From: an uncultured Tropicimonas sp.
GTDB lineage: Bacteria > Pseudomonadota > Alphaproteobacteria > Rhodobacterales > Rhodobacteraceae
Reading direction: 5' to 3'
Length of the DNA: 64,000 nt
NCBI GenBank assembly: GCA_947495685.1
Contig: CANLZY010000015.1
Coordinates: forward strand, 1 to 64,000
Positions 19,209 through 29,177 of this stretch are shown here, in pieces. Made by a program: the position numbers and the translations under genes. Position 1 is the first letter of the stretch, and every line of letters begins with the position of its first letter. The notes beneath the pieces are model-generated. The model saw nothing but the letters and a program-made list of their open reading frames with translations. It searched no databases and was not told where the DNA came from.

Positions 19209-19240
19209 CACCGTGCCGGCTCGCCAGCCCCGGCACGGTG
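19209..19240 (-). terminator. Strong hairpin downstream of the nitrate operon
   Basis: An 11-bp perfect stem CACCGTGCCGG (19209-19219)/CCGGCACGGTG (19230-19240), 10-base loop, 21 bases past the nasA stop. No T-run on the minus side (CAATCC follows), so termination may be imperfect or the hairpin may protect the 3' end. Confidence 0.6.
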
Positions 19241-19260
19241 TTTCGTTGGCATTGGCGTGT

Positions 19261-21933
19261 TCATTCCGCCGCGAGTGCGGGCGGTGACCGATCCAGCAGG
19301 GCCTGAAGCTCCGGCTTGCAGGACCCACAGTTGCTGCCAGCCTGAAGGGCGGCGCCGATCTGGTCGACATCGGTCAGGCCGCCGATCTCGATTGCCGACA
19401 GGATGGTGTTCAATCCGACATCAAAACAGGCACAGACCGTGGCGCCGGGGTCTGGAATGTCGGCGCCCGGGCGGCCTGACAGGATCGCGCCATCAGCTTC
19501 GGCACCGAGGCGCGCTGACAAAAAGCTGCGAGACACCCCAACCGGTCGCGGCCCGGCATAGAGCGCCGCCACCAAACGACCGTTCTGCAGAAACGCCAGC
19601 CGCGCCAGACCACGCGAGGGGTCGATGAGCGTGACTGCCGGAACCTCCTCCGACAGCCCGAACAGGTCTCGCGCGGTGGCCTCCCAATCGTCGGGGTTGG
19701 TGTCGCCGGCCAGTTCCACGCGCCAGCCGCCCCGGGTCTGTGCCTTTGCCCAATAGGCGGTGTCTGGCCGGACCGGTCCCGCAGCGATGGCAAAGCCATA
19801 CCAGGCGGCGGCAAAGGGTCGGATCGCCACGGTGCTTGCCTTGCTTTCGGGCTGGCCGCTGATTGGGTCGGTGACGGGGGCAACAAGCGCATCCACCCGC
19901 CCGCTGGGGGCGGTTTCACCGGTCCAGTGCATCGGCGCAAAAACCTGCCCGGGCTGCATCCGGTCCGAGATCAACACGCGCAGCACGGCCCGGCCCAACG
20001 GGTTGCTGACCTCGGCGAGGGACGCCGGTGCCAATTCCAGGGCCGCTGCATCCGTTGGGTGGATTTCGAGGAAGGGCTCGGCGATATGCTGGCTCAGGCG
20101 CGGAGACTTTGCGGTGCGGGTCATCGTGTGCCAATGGTCCCGAACCCGCCCGGTGTTGAACAGGTATGGCGCATCCTTGTCAGGTACCGACGCTGGCGCG
20201 CGGTGGGTCAACGGCAGCATCCGGGCCTTGCCGTCCGGGGTGAAGAACCCGCCATCGGCAAAGAACCGGCCGCCCTGTCGGTCTGCGGTCATGGGCCAAT
20301 GGAACGGGCGAAGGGCGTCATACTCGGCATCGGTGACCCCTGCCACGCCGGAGATATCGAAATCCCGTCCCAGCCCGCCGGCGATGCCCGACAGGGCGGC
20401 ATGTTCGCGAAAGATCGCCGCCGGCCCGGAATAGTCGAAGGACGCGCCCCATCCCATCCGGGCGGCGACATCGCAGATGATCTGCCAATCGGGGCGCGCG
20501 GCCCCCGCCGGCGGCAAAACCGCCCGCTGTCGGCTGATGCAACGTTCCGAATTGGTAACCGTGCCGTCCTTTTCGCCCCAACCCGTCGCCGGCAACACCA
20601 CGTCGGCCAGCCGGGCCGTATCGGTATTGGCGGTGACATCGGACACGACGACAAAGTCACACCCCGCGATGGCGTCCCGGACCCGGTCCGCGTCGGGCAT
20701 CGACACGGCCGGGTTGGTGCACATGATCCAGAGCGCCTTGATCCGCCCGTCTTCGACAGCGCGAAACATGTCGACGGCCTTGAGCCCGGCGGTCTCCGGC
20801 ATGGCCGGGGCATCCCAGAATGCCTGCACGGCGGCCCGGTGGCTGGCGTCTTCGATATCGAGGTGGCAGGCGAGCATGTTCGCCAGCCCGCCGACCTCGC
20901 GGCCACCCATGGCATTGGGTTGGCCGGTGACCGAGAACGGTCCCATGCCGAGTTTGCCGATGCGCCCGCTCGCCAGATGGCAGTTGAGAATGGCGTTGAC
21001 CTTGTCCGTGCCCGAGGACGACTGGTTCACGCCCTGGGAATAGACCGTCACGACCCTTTCGGTGCCCGCCCAGAGGTCGTGAAACGCCTCCAACTCGCCG
21101 TGGCTGAGGCCGGAGGCGGCAGGGTCGTCGGCGCGGGCCGCCTCAAGCGCGGCCTCGAACCCGGTCACATGGGTGCCAACATACTCGTCGTCGATGCGGT
21201 TGGTGTCTGCGAGGTGGCACAACAGGCTGTTGAACAGCGCCACATCGCCACCGGGTGTGACGGACAGGTGCAGGTCGGCGATGTCGGAGGTGGCCGTGCG
21301 GCGAGGATCGATATTGACGACCTTGAGGCCTGGGTTGCTCTTCTTTGCAGCCGCAAGGCGCTGGAACAGGACCGGATGACACCAGGCAAGGTTGGATCCG
21401 GTGAGCACCACCAGTTCGGCCTGATCCAGATCTTCGTAGAGGCCCGGAACCGTGTCGGTGCCAAAGGCCCGTTTGTGTCCGGCGACGGATGAGGCCATGC
21501 ACAGGCGGGAATTGGTGTCGATATTGGCAGAACCGATGAACCCCTTGATCAGCTTGTTGGCGACGTAATAATCCTCGGTCAGAAGTTGACCGGAGACGTA
21601 GAAGGCAACGGAATCGGGGCCGTGGGTCTCGATGGTCTTGCGGAATTTCGTGGCGACAAGGTCGAGCGCGTCCGACCAGCCAGCGTCGCGACCGCGAACC
21701 TGCGGAGCGAGCAGGCGGTCGTCGAGCGAGGTGGTTTCGCCAAGGGCGGATCCCTTGGAGCAGAGCTTTCCGTTGTTGGCTGGGTGGGTGGCGTCGCCGG
21801 TGACGGTCAGGCCGCCAAGCCCGTCAGGCTCGGCATTAACGCCGCAGCCCACGCCGCAATAGGGGCAGGTCGTGCAGGTTGCCAGGCGGCCCTCGGCCCG
21901 GGTGAACGCGGTCGGGCGCGTGCCGCCGTCCAT
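19261..21933 (-). CDS. nasA: Assimilatory nitrate reductase, catalytic subunit
   Basis: An 890-residue molybdopterin oxidoreductase that reduces nitrate to nitrite in the cytoplasm. The N-terminal [4Fe-4S] ligands are C-x2-C-x3-C...C (Cys23, 26, 30 and 58, TCPYCGVGC...LCSKG), followed by the bis-MGD domains (GFIGSANIDTNSRLCM, YSQGVNQSSSGTDK, NPAVSMPD, ATGWGEKDGTVTNSERCIS) and the C-terminal dinucleotide-binding domain. An extra C-terminal BFD-like [2Fe-2S] domain (CACFDVG...GSNCGSC, about residues 826-875) is typical of the NasA branch. Start overlaps the nirD stop (TGATG). Last gene of the operon; no separate electron-transfer subunit gene is seen. Confidence 0.96.
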   Translation of the reverse strand: MDGGTRPTAFTRAEGRLATCTTCPYCGVGCGVNAEPDGLGGLTVTGDATHPANNGKLCSKGSALGETTSLDDRLLAPQVRGRDAGWSDALDLVATKFRKTIETHGPDSVAFYVSGQLLTEDYYVANKLIKGFIGSANIDTNSRLCMASSVAGHKRAFGTDTVPGLYEDLDQAELVVLTGSNLAWCHPVLFQRLAAAKKSNPGLKVVNIDPRRTATSDIADLHLSVTPGGDVALFNSLLCHLADTNRIDDEYVGTHVTGFEAALEAARADDPAASGLSHGELEAFHDLWAGTERVVTVYSQGVNQSSSGTDKVNAILNCHLASGRIGKLGMGPFSVTGQPNAMGGREVGGLANMLACHLDIEDASHRAAVQAFWDAPAMPETAGLKAVDMFRAVEDGRIKALWIMCTNPAVSMPDADRVRDAIAGCDFVVVSDVTANTDTARLADVVLPATGWGEKDGTVTNSERCISRQRAVLPPAGAARPDWQIICDVAARMGWGASFDYSGPAAIFREHAALSGIAGGLGRDFDISGVAGVTDAEYDALRPFHWPMTADRQGGRFFADGGFFTPDGKARMLPLTHRAPASVPDKDAPYLFNTGRVRDHWHTMTRTAKSPRLSQHIAEPFLEIHPTDAAALELAPASLAEVSNPLGRAVLRVLISDRMQPGQVFAPMHWTGETAPSGRVDALVAPVTDPISGQPESKASTVAIRPFAAAWYGFAIAAGPVRPDTAYWAKAQTRGGWRVELAGDTNPDDWEATARDLFGLSEEVPAVTLIDPSRGLARLAFLQNGRLVAALYAGPRPVGVSRSFLSARLGAEADGAILSGRPGADIPDPGATVCACFDVGLNTILSAIEIGGLTDVDQIGAALQAGSNCGSCKPELQALLDRSPPALAAE

Positions 21934-22280
21934 CAGGCGGCGCTCCGGTCAGAGAGCTGCCCCGAGAGCTGGGCAGCGTCGATCAGGATACGCCCCGAGT
22001 CCACGCGGGCCGAGTAGCTGGGGACACTTCCCTCGTCGGCACCCTGGGCGAGGCCGGTTTCAAGCGAGAACACCCAGTTGTGCAGCGGACAGGTGACCGA
22101 GGCTCCGTGCACGATGCCCTCGGAAAGCGGGCCGCCCTTGTGCGGGCAACGATCGTCGAGGGCGAAGACCTGATCATCGCCGGTGCGGAAGATGGCGACG
22201 CATCCGTGCGCCGTGCGCACCACGCGGGCGCCGCGCGGGGGGATGTCGTCGAGGGCGCCGATATCGATCCAGTTGGTCAT
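21933..22280 (-). CDS. nirD: Nitrite reductase small subunit with Rieske ligands
   Basis: A 115-residue Rieske-fold protein that accompanies NirB. Both ligand pairs of a [2Fe-2S] Rieske centre are present, CPHKGGPL and CPLHNW. The enteric NirD lacks these ligands, so this version may carry a cluster and donate electrons. Start: ATG at 22280 with AAGGA about 8 bases upstream; the frame is open further but without family similarity. It sits between nirB (88 bases) and nasA (one-base overlap). Confidence 0.93.
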   Translation of the reverse strand: MTNWIDIGALDDIPPRGARVVRTAHGCVAIFRTGDDQVFALDDRCPHKGGPLSEGIVHGASVTCPLHNWVFSLETGLAQGADEGSVPSYSARVDSGRILIDAAQLSGQLSDRSAA

Positions 22281-22368
22281 GGTCCGGTTCCTTGCAGGGC
22301 TCGGGAAAGGGGCCTTGCCCCTGTCGCGGCCGTATCGCGACACCCGGGTAATTTGGGACAGAAGACGC

Positions 22369-24813
22369 CTATTCGGCGGCCTGGAGGGTGAGGTCGGCGA
22401 CGGGCTGATAGGTCTCGGCACGATCCTTGGCGTGTTCGGCCCAGGGGTCTTTCTGATAGACGCTCTGCGAGATTGCGAAGCGGTCAATCAGGGCCTGTCG
22501 CATGTCGAGGTCGTCGATGACCCGTTCCTTGACCCAGTCGAGGCCGACCTTGGCGATCCACTTGTACGGACGGTCGAGGTATTTCGCGGTCTCGCGGTAG
22601 AGTTGGTAGAAGGCGATCGTGATGTCGATGGCCTCCTGTTCGCTGGCGACCTGTGCCAGCGGTTCGGTCTGCTTGAGATCCATTCCTGCGGCACCGCCAA
22701 CCCCGATCTGGTAGCCGCTGTCGACGCAGATCACGCCGAGGTCCTTGCAGGTGGCTTCGGCGCAGTTGCGCGGGCAGCCAGAGACGGCGAGCTTGAACTT
22801 GTGCGGCGACCAGGCGCCCCAAAGCGTCTGTTCAAGCTTGATGCCGAGGCCGGAGCTGTCCCGTGTGCCAAACCGGCAATGATCTTTGCCGACACAGGTC
22901 TTCACGGTGCGCAGCCCCTTGGAATAGGCGTGCCCGGAGACCATTCCAGCGCGGTTCAGGTCGGCCCAGATGGCCGGCAGGTCCTCACCCTTGACCCCGA
23001 GCAGGTCGATACGTTGCCCGCCAGTGACGTGGATCGTGGGCACGTCGTACTTGTCGGCGGCGTCGGCGATGGCGCGCAATTCGTCCGAGGTGGTCATGCC
23101 GCCGAACATGCGCGGAACGACGGAAAAGGTGCCGTCCTTCTGGATGTTGGCGTGCTTGCGCTCGTTGATAAAGCGCGATTGGGGGTCGTCCTGGTATTCC
23201 AGCGGCCAGTCGGCCAGCAGGTAATAGTTGATGGCGGGGCGGCAAGTGTGACAGCCGTCCCGGGTTTTCCAGGCAAGCTCCTGCCAGACGGCGGCCTGCG
23301 ATTTCAACTCCCGTGACTTGATCAGGCGGCGGATGTCTTCGTGGCTGTGATCGCTACAGCCGCAGATGCTCTGGGCAGCGGGGATGACAAAGTCGTCCCC
23401 CAGCGTGACGCCCAGCACCTGTTCGACGAGGCCCGTGCAGGTTCCGCAGGAGCCGGATGCCTTGGTGGTGGCGCGCACAGCCGCCAGATCATTGGCTCCG
23501 CCCTGGATCGCGGCGACGATGTCGCCCTTGGAAACGCCGTTGCAACCACAGATTTCTGCGTCAGCCGGCAAGGCTGCAACGGCCGCCGTAGGGTCCAGCG
23601 GGTCACCCCCCTGGTAGGCGGGGCCAAAGATCAGCGTCTCGCGCATCTCCGCGATGTCCTCCTCGTCCTTCATCAGGCCGAAGAACCAGGAGCTGTCGGC
23701 GGTGTCGCCATACATGACCGCCCCGATGATCTTGTTGTCCCTGAGGATCAGGCGCTTGTAGACGCCGCGAGCGGGGTCCCGAAAGACAATGTCCTCGCGG
23801 TCGTCGCCGTCGCCGAAATCGCCGGCCGAGAACAGGTCGCAGCCGGTGACCTTGAGCTTGGTCGAGACTTCTCTCGGCACGAAATGCGCTGGTTCGCCAA
23901 GCAGCGTCTGGGCGGCGACCCTGGCTTGATCATAGAGCGGGGCCACGAGGCCAAAGATGGCGCCGTTGTGCTCCACGCATTCGCCAACAGCGAGCACATC
24001 CGGGTCGGAGGTGAGCATGTGGTCATCCACGTGAATGCCTCGACCGGTGGCCAACCCGGCCTCGGCGGCGAGCCCGGTATTGGGGCGAATTCCGACCGCC
24101 ATGACAAGGATGTCACACGGCAGCTCGGTGCCGTCTTCCAGCATCAGTGCCGTCACCTTGCCGTCCCGGCCGAGGATCTGTTTCGAGTTGGAAGAGCACA
24201 GCACGTTGATGCCCCGGTCCACCAAGGCCTTGCGCAGCAGATAGCCGGCGGCCTCGTCCAGTTGGCGCTCCATCAGGTGGCCCATCAGGTGAACGACCGT
24301 CACATCCATCCCGCGCAGCTTGAGGCCGGCGGCGGCTTCGAGCCCGAGCAGCCCGCCGCCGATGACGACTGCCTTGCTGCCCGGTCTGGCGGCGGCTTGG
24401 ATCATCGCGTTGGTGTCTTCCAGGTCGCGATAGGCGATGACGCCGTCCAGATCGTGTCCCGGAAGGGGGATGATGAAGGGGTTGGAGCCGGTGGCCACCA
24501 GCAGCTTGTCATAGGCCAGCGGGGCGCCCGTTTCACCCGTCACGGTTTTGGCCGCGCGGTCGATATGGGTGACTTTCTCGCCAAAGCGGCAGGTTACACC
24601 GTTTTCCTCATACCATGTGTCGTCATGGGTGACGATCTCGGGGAAGGCCTTTTCGCCCGACAGAACCGGCGAGAGCATGATGCGGTTGTAGTTGCCACGC
24701 GGCTCTGCGTTGAAGAGCGTGACATCCCATCCATCGCGATCTGCGGCAAAGAGGTGTTCCAGCGCGCGGCCGGAGGCCATGCCCGCGCCGATGACGACGA
24801 GTCTCTGTTTCAT
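22369..24813 (-). CDS. nirB: NAD(P)H nitrite reductase, large subunit
   Basis: An 814-residue siroheme enzyme that reduces nitrite to ammonium in the cytoplasm. Domains in order: FAD/NAD(P)-binding pyridine-nucleotide oxidoreductase (VVIGAGMASGRALEHL; GGGLLGLEAAAGL), two BFD-like [2Fe-2S] domains (CGCNGVSKGDI..., CGCSDHSHEDI...), then the nitrite/sulfite reductase ferredoxin-like half-domain and catalytic domain with the siroheme/[4Fe-4S] cysteines TCVGKDHCRFG and SGCPRNCAEA. Start: ATG at 24813 with GGAG eight bases upstream; it follows the ABC ATPase stop by 5 bases. No siroheme synthase gene is in this operon. Confidence 0.97.
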   Translation of the reverse strand: MKQRLVVIGAGMASGRALEHLFAADRDGWDVTLFNAEPRGNYNRIMLSPVLSGEKAFPEIVTHDDTWYEENGVTCRFGEKVTHIDRAAKTVTGETGAPLAYDKLLVATGSNPFIIPLPGHDLDGVIAYRDLEDTNAMIQAAARPGSKAVVIGGGLLGLEAAAGLKLRGMDVTVVHLMGHLMERQLDEAAGYLLRKALVDRGINVLCSSNSKQILGRDGKVTALMLEDGTELPCDILVMAVGIRPNTGLAAEAGLATGRGIHVDDHMLTSDPDVLAVGECVEHNGAIFGLVAPLYDQARVAAQTLLGEPAHFVPREVSTKLKVTGCDLFSAGDFGDGDDREDIVFRDPARGVYKRLILRDNKIIGAVMYGDTADSSWFFGLMKDEEDIAEMRETLIFGPAYQGGDPLDPTAAVAALPADAEICGCNGVSKGDIVAAIQGGANDLAAVRATTKASGSCGTCTGLVEQVLGVTLGDDFVIPAAQSICGCSDHSHEDIRRLIKSRELKSQAAVWQELAWKTRDGCHTCRPAINYYLLADWPLEYQDDPQSRFINERKHANIQKDGTFSVVPRMFGGMTTSDELRAIADAADKYDVPTIHVTGGQRIDLLGVKGEDLPAIWADLNRAGMVSGHAYSKGLRTVKTCVGKDHCRFGTRDSSGLGIKLEQTLWGAWSPHKFKLAVSGCPRNCAEATCKDLGVICVDSGYQIGVGGAAGMDLKQTEPLAQVASEQEAIDITIAFYQLYRETAKYLDRPYKWIAKVGLDWVKERVIDDLDMRQALIDRFAISQSVYQKDPWAEHAKDRAETYQPVADLTLQAAE

Positions 24814-24818
24814 GTCTT

Positions 24819-26504
24819 TCACTCCGCTGCGATCGCCTTGGGGGTGGCTGGCTGTTTCGGCTTGGCCCCGTGTTCGTATTCCTCAAGGAAATCCAAGACT
24901 TCCTGGCGATAGTTGTAGTAATCCGGATGCTCCAGCAGCGCCTTGCGGGTGCGCGGGCGCGGCAGGTCGACCTTGGTGATCTTGCCGATCGTTGCCTGAG
25001 GGCCGTTGGTCATCATCACCACGCGGTCGGCCAGCAGGATCGCCTCGTCGACGTCATGGGTGACGCAGATCGCGGTGACCTTGGTGCGTGACCAGACCTC
25101 CATCAGCACTTCCTGAAGCTCCCAGCGGGTGAGGCTGTCGAGCATGCCGAAGGGTTCGTCGAGCAGCAGGAGTTTCGGGCTGAGGGCAAAGGCACGGGCG
25201 ATGCCGACGCGCTGTTTCATGCCGTTGGAGAGCGAGATGGCGGATTTGTCCATGCTGTCGGCCAGCCCGACCCGTTCGAGGTAGTATTCGACCACGTCCT
25301 GACGCTCCGCCTGAGAGGCGCGGGGATAGACCTTGTCCACGCCGATCGAGACGTTTTCCTTGGCGGTGAGCCAAGGGAAGAGCGAGGGTGACTGGAAGAC
25401 CACGGCGCGTTCGGGATCGGCGCCGACAACACCGCGCCCGTCAAGGTTGATCACGCCCTTTGAGATCCCGTTGAGACCGGCGGCCATTGTCAGGACGGTG
25501 GACTTGCCACACCCGGAGTGGCCGATCAGCGAGATGAATTCGCCCTTGTCGAGCTTGAGGTTGAAGTCCTCGACCACGGTCAAGGGGCCCTTGGGGGTCG
25601 GGTAGATCTTGTGAATCTGGCTGAATTCCAAATACTTGTCTATTCTTGTTGATCCCTGGGAGCCCTTTAGCGCCGCCGGCACCTCGTGGTGGATTGCGGT
25701 GACATTGGGCAGCAACCGTGTTTCCTCGGACTTGGCCTGGATCCCGACATCCATGAGGTACTTGGTGACGTCGGCGCGCAGGCGGTGGAACTCCGGATCG
25801 TGGTTCATCTCCGTCCGCTCGCGGGTGCGGGGAATGGTGACGCGGAACTCCTTGCCCAGGGTCCCCTCGGGCGTGAGGGCGATGATGCGGTCGGCCAGCA
25901 GGATGGCCTCGTCCACGTCATTGGTGATGAGAACGCAGGTCTTCTTGTCGGCTTCCCAGATGTGCTCGATCTCGTCGGCAAGGTTGGCGCGGGTCAACGC
26001 ATCCAGCGCCGAGAGCGGTTCGTCCAGCAACAGAACCTCGGGGGACATGGCCAGCGCGCGGGCGACGTTGACCCGCTGGCGCATGCCGCCGGACAATTCC
26101 GCCGGGCGGCGGGCGGCGGCATGGGAAAGGCCCACCATCGAGACGTATTTGGCAACCTTTTCGGCCTTTTCCGCCTTGGGCATGCGGGGAAAGACCGTGT
26201 CCACCGCCAGTTGCACGTTTCCGGCCACGGTGAGCCACGGCATCAGCGAGTAGTTCTGGAAGATCACGCCGCGTTCGCGGCCCGGCCCGGTGATCGGCTT
26301 GCCCTTGAACGTGACGGTGCCGGAGGAGGGGATTTCGAGGCCCGCCATCAGGTTGATCAACGTCGTCTTGCCGGTGCCGGAGAAGCCGAGCAGGACAAGA
26401 AACTCGCCTTCCTGCACGTCGAGGTTGATGTCCTTGAGGACATCCGATTTTGCCGTGCCTTCACCGAAGGACTTGGAGACGTTTTCGAACTTGAGGATGC
26501 TCAT
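24819..26504 (-). CDS. Nitrate ABC transporter, fused double ATPase (NrtC/NrtD-like)
   Basis: A 561-residue protein with two complete ABC ATPase domains in one chain. Domain 1 (about 1-265): Walker A GFSGTGKTT, signature LSGGMRQRV, Walker B VLLLDEPLSALD. Domain 2 (about 300-540): Walker A GHSGCGKST, signature LSNGMKQRV, Walker B LLLLDEPFGMLD. Both belong to the nitrate/sulfonate/taurine subgroup (SLMPWLTVAGNV, SLFPWLTAKENV). In cyanobacteria NrtC and NrtD are separate, and NrtC carries an NrtA-like extension that is missing here. It energises NrtB. Start: ATG at 26504, five bases past the nrtB stop; a longer frame overlaps nrtB. Tightly linked to nirB downstream. Confidence 0.92.
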   Translation of the reverse strand: MSILKFENVSKSFGEGTAKSDVLKDINLDVQEGEFLVLLGFSGTGKTTLINLMAGLEIPSSGTVTFKGKPITGPGRERGVIFQNYSLMPWLTVAGNVQLAVDTVFPRMPKAEKAEKVAKYVSMVGLSHAAARRPAELSGGMRQRVNVARALAMSPEVLLLDEPLSALDALTRANLADEIEHIWEADKKTCVLITNDVDEAILLADRIIALTPEGTLGKEFRVTIPRTRERTEMNHDPEFHRLRADVTKYLMDVGIQAKSEETRLLPNVTAIHHEVPAALKGSQGSTRIDKYLEFSQIHKIYPTPKGPLTVVEDFNLKLDKGEFISLIGHSGCGKSTVLTMAAGLNGISKGVINLDGRGVVGADPERAVVFQSPSLFPWLTAKENVSIGVDKVYPRASQAERQDVVEYYLERVGLADSMDKSAISLSNGMKQRVGIARAFALSPKLLLLDEPFGMLDSLTRWELQEVLMEVWSRTKVTAICVTHDVDEAILLADRVVMMTNGPQATIGKITKVDLPRPRTRKALLEHPDYYNYRQEVLDFLEEYEHGAKPKQPATPKAIAAE

Positions 26505-26509
26505 GCGGA

Positions 26510-27595
26510 TCACCGGTTGTTCGAGAATGTGAAGAGCGACTGCAGCGCATACATCAGCCGGTCCAGCAGGAAGCCGATAATGCCGATGGTGAAGACCGCG
26601 ACCATGATCTTGGCGAGCGACTGGCTGGAGCCGTTCTGGAACTCGTCCCAGACGAATTTCCCAAGGCCGGGGTTCTGTGCCAGCATTTCGGCGGCGATCA
26701 ACACCATCCATCCGACCCCGAGCGACAGGCGCAGGCCGGTGAAGATCAGCGGCAGGGCCGAGGGCAGGACCAGCTTGGTTATCTTGGTCCAGGTGTTCAT
26801 CTTGAGCACCTTGGAGACGTTCACCAGATCCTTGTCGATCGAGGCGACCCCGAGCGACGTGTTGATGAGCGTCGGCCAGAGCGAGCAGAGCGTGACGGTG
26901 ATGGCCGAAATCAGGAAGGACTTGCTGAACATGCCGTCATTGTTGGTGACGGTGGCCGAGACGATCATGGTGACGATGGGCAACCAGGCCAGTGGCGAGA
27001 CGGGTTTGAAGATCTGGATGATCGGGTTGAGGGCGGCGTCCCCGACGCGGGAAAGACCGGCAAGGATCCCCAGCGGGATGGCGGCCAGGGACGCCAGCAG
27101 GAACCCGAAGAACACGGTCTTGATGGAGGTCCAGATCTGGGCGTAGTAGGTCGGCTTGCCGGTGTAGTCGCGGTGCTTGACCTTGTCGGCCTTGCCCGCG
27201 GCAGCAAGCTTGGCGTTGCGTTCGTCCTGGCGGACGTAGAATTCCTGTTCCTTCTGCCACTCGCGTTCGGCATCGGCGTGCAGGTTCTCGACCTGCTCCC
27301 AGACCTGCGCGGGACCGGGAACCGCGCCGAGCGACGTCTGTACCTTGGGGGCCAGCGCCGCCCAGAGGAGCAGGAACAGAACGATCGCAGTGAGCGGGAC
27401 ACCCAGCAGCAACCAGACTTCCTTGAGCTGTGCCTTGGGGTTGTCACCGGCAAGGGCCTTGAGCAGCGGCGTCATGAAGCTGAGGCCAAGAACCTTGAAC
27501 CAGGAGTCGGCCTTGTTGATGCGGGTGAAGCGCCGGGCCTTGCGGGCTTCCTGTGCCTCGGCGGCGCTCAGGCTGTCGGGGTCAATGGCGGTCAT
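26510..27595 (-). CDS. nrtB: Nitrate ABC transporter permease
   Basis: A 361-residue inner-membrane permease of the NrtB/SsuC family. One helix at about 62-82 is followed by a hydrophilic, charged region of about 60 residues (about 85-150; VRQDERNAKLAAAGKADKVKHRD), then the usual five to six helix core with the EAA-like segment VLKMNTWTKITKLVLPSALPLIFTGLRLSLGVGW. The charged insertion is characteristic of proteobacterial nitrate permeases of this type. Start: ATG at 27595 with GAGGAT upstream. Follows nrtA by 154 bases. Confidence 0.92.
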   Translation of the reverse strand: MTAIDPDSLSAAEAQEARKARRFTRINKADSWFKVLGLSFMTPLLKALAGDNPKAQLKEVWLLLGVPLTAIVLFLLLWAALAPKVQTSLGAVPGPAQVWEQVENLHADAEREWQKEQEFYVRQDERNAKLAAAGKADKVKHRDYTGKPTYYAQIWTSIKTVFFGFLLASLAAIPLGILAGLSRVGDAALNPIIQIFKPVSPLAWLPIVTMIVSATVTNNDGMFSKSFLISAITVTLCSLWPTLINTSLGVASIDKDLVNVSKVLKMNTWTKITKLVLPSALPLIFTGLRLSLGVGWMVLIAAEMLAQNPGLGKFVWDEFQNGSSQSLAKIMVAVFTIGIIGFLLDRLMYALQSLFTFSNNR

Positions 27596-27749
27596 TGGAT
27601 CTGATCCTCGATCTTTGTCGGTGCTGGATGGCGGGTCCGTCGCTCGCTCCAAGTGGAGCATCGCCCCGCCCGCCATCCCGTCAGGGGCAATTCGCGGAGG
27701 AGCGGACCCCGGTCCCGCGTGTGGCGGAACCGGGACTGTATTGCGGGGG

Positions 27750-29117
27750 TCAGCCCTGTACCTGGTTCCCGACGACGGTCTGGGCACCCTTCAACCCGAT
27801 GGGCAGGCTGTCGAGATAGGTGTTGGGGGTGCGGCCGTCATAGGCGATGCCGTCGATGATATCCTCGGCCGGGGTCGGGGCCTTGTAACCGTCGGTTTCA
27901 AAGTCGAACATGTCCCTGGTGGCCAACCCATCGTCGATCAGGCTCTCGGCGGCGGCGAGGTAGATTTCCGGCTTGTAGACCGACTTGGCGACCTCGTCGT
28001 ACCAGCTGTCGGGCTTTGCCTCGGCGATCTGGCCCCAGCGGCGCATCTGGGTCAGGTACCAGATCGCGTCGGAATAGTAGGGGTAGGTTGCGTGGTAGCG
28101 GAAGAACACGTTGAAATCGGGAACGTCGCGGGTGTCGCCCTTCTCGTATTCGAAGGTGCCGGTCATCGAGTTGGCGATCACGTCGTAATCGGCGCCGACG
28201 TATTCGGAGCGCGACAGGATCTCCACCGCCTCCGGACGGTTGGCGTTGTCGTTCTCGTCGAGCCACATGGCGGCCCGGATCAGCGCCTTGGTGACGGCGA
28301 TGGTGGTCTGGGGGTTCTCTTCCTGGAAGGCGGCGGAGATGCCGAAGACCTTTTCCGGGTTGTTCTTCCAGAGCTCGTAATCGGTGATGACAGGCACGCC
28401 GATGCCCTTGAACACGGCCTGCTGGTTCCACGGTTCACCAACGCAATAGCCGTAGATCGTGCCGGCTTCCATCGTGGCGGGCATTTGCGGCGGCGGGGTG
28501 ACGGAGAGCAGCACCTCGGCGTCGATCTGGCCGGTCACGTCCTCGGGGGAGTAGTAGCCCGGCTTGATGCCGCCGGCAGCGAGCCAATAGCGAAGTTCGT
28601 AATTATGGGTGGAGACCGGGAAGACCATGCCCATGTTGAAGGGCTTGCCCTCATCGGCGAATGCTTCGACGACCGGCTTCAGCGCGGTGGCCGAGATCGG
28701 GTGAACCGGTTTGCCGTCCTCGTGCGGCACGTGTTCTTTCATCATCGCCCAGATCTCGTTCGACACGGTGATACCGTTGCCGTTCAGGTCCATCGAGAAA
28801 GGCGTGATGATGTGGGCCTCGGTTCCGAAGCCGATGGTCGCGGCGAGCGGTTGGCCGGCGAGCATGTGGGCGCCGTCAAGCTGGCCGCCGATCACGCCGT
28901 CGAGCAGGACCTTCCAGTTGGCCTGCGCCTCCAAGGTGACGAACAGGCCTTCGTCCTCGAAATAACCTTTCTCGTAGGCCACCGCGAGCGGGGCCATGTC
29001 GGTCAGCTTGATGAAGCCGAAGGTCAGTTCGTCCTTCTCCACGTCCAGCATCTCGGCCAGGGCTGGTGTGCAGAGGGCGGTGGTGGCGGCAAGTGCCAGT
29101 GTAAGGGTCTGTTTCAT
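27750..29117 (-). CDS. nrtA: Nitrate/nitrite-binding periplasmic protein of the ABC importer
   Basis: A 455-residue NrtA/NasF-type solute-binding protein: signal peptide at about 1-21 ([17 protein letters not shown]), then the CmpA/NrtA fold ([69 protein letters not shown]). It captures nitrate or nitrite and passes it to NrtB and the double ATPase. Start: ATG at 29117 with GAGGAA upstream. It is the first gene behind the NasT-controlled leader, so its transcription should depend on antitermination. Confidence 0.94.
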   Translation of the reverse strand: MKQTLTLALAATTALCTPALAEMLDVEKDELTFGFIKLTDMAPLAVAYEKGYFEDEGLFVTLEAQANWKVLLDGVIGGQLDGAHMLAGQPLAATIGFGTEAHIITPFSMDLNGNGITVSNEIWAMMKEHVPHEDGKPVHPISATALKPVVEAFADEGKPFNMGMVFPVSTHNYELRYWLAAGGIKPGYYSPEDVTGQIDAEVLLSVTPPPQMPATMEAGTIYGYCVGEPWNQQAVFKGIGVPVITDYELWKNNPEKVFGISAAFQEENPQTTIAVTKALIRAAMWLDENDNANRPEAVEILSRSEYVGADYDVIANSMTGTFEYEKGDTRDVPDFNVFFRYHATYPYYSDAIWYLTQMRRWGQIAEAKPDSWYDEVAKSVYKPEIYLAAAESLIDDGLATRDMFDFETDGYKAPTPAEDIIDGIAYDGRTPNTYLDSLPIGLKGAQTVVGNQVQG

Positions 29118-29177
29118 TTGCTGTCTTCCTCGTCTGTCGGTGGCGCGTTTCGGGGAGGAGAGGGCGCCGGAATACAA

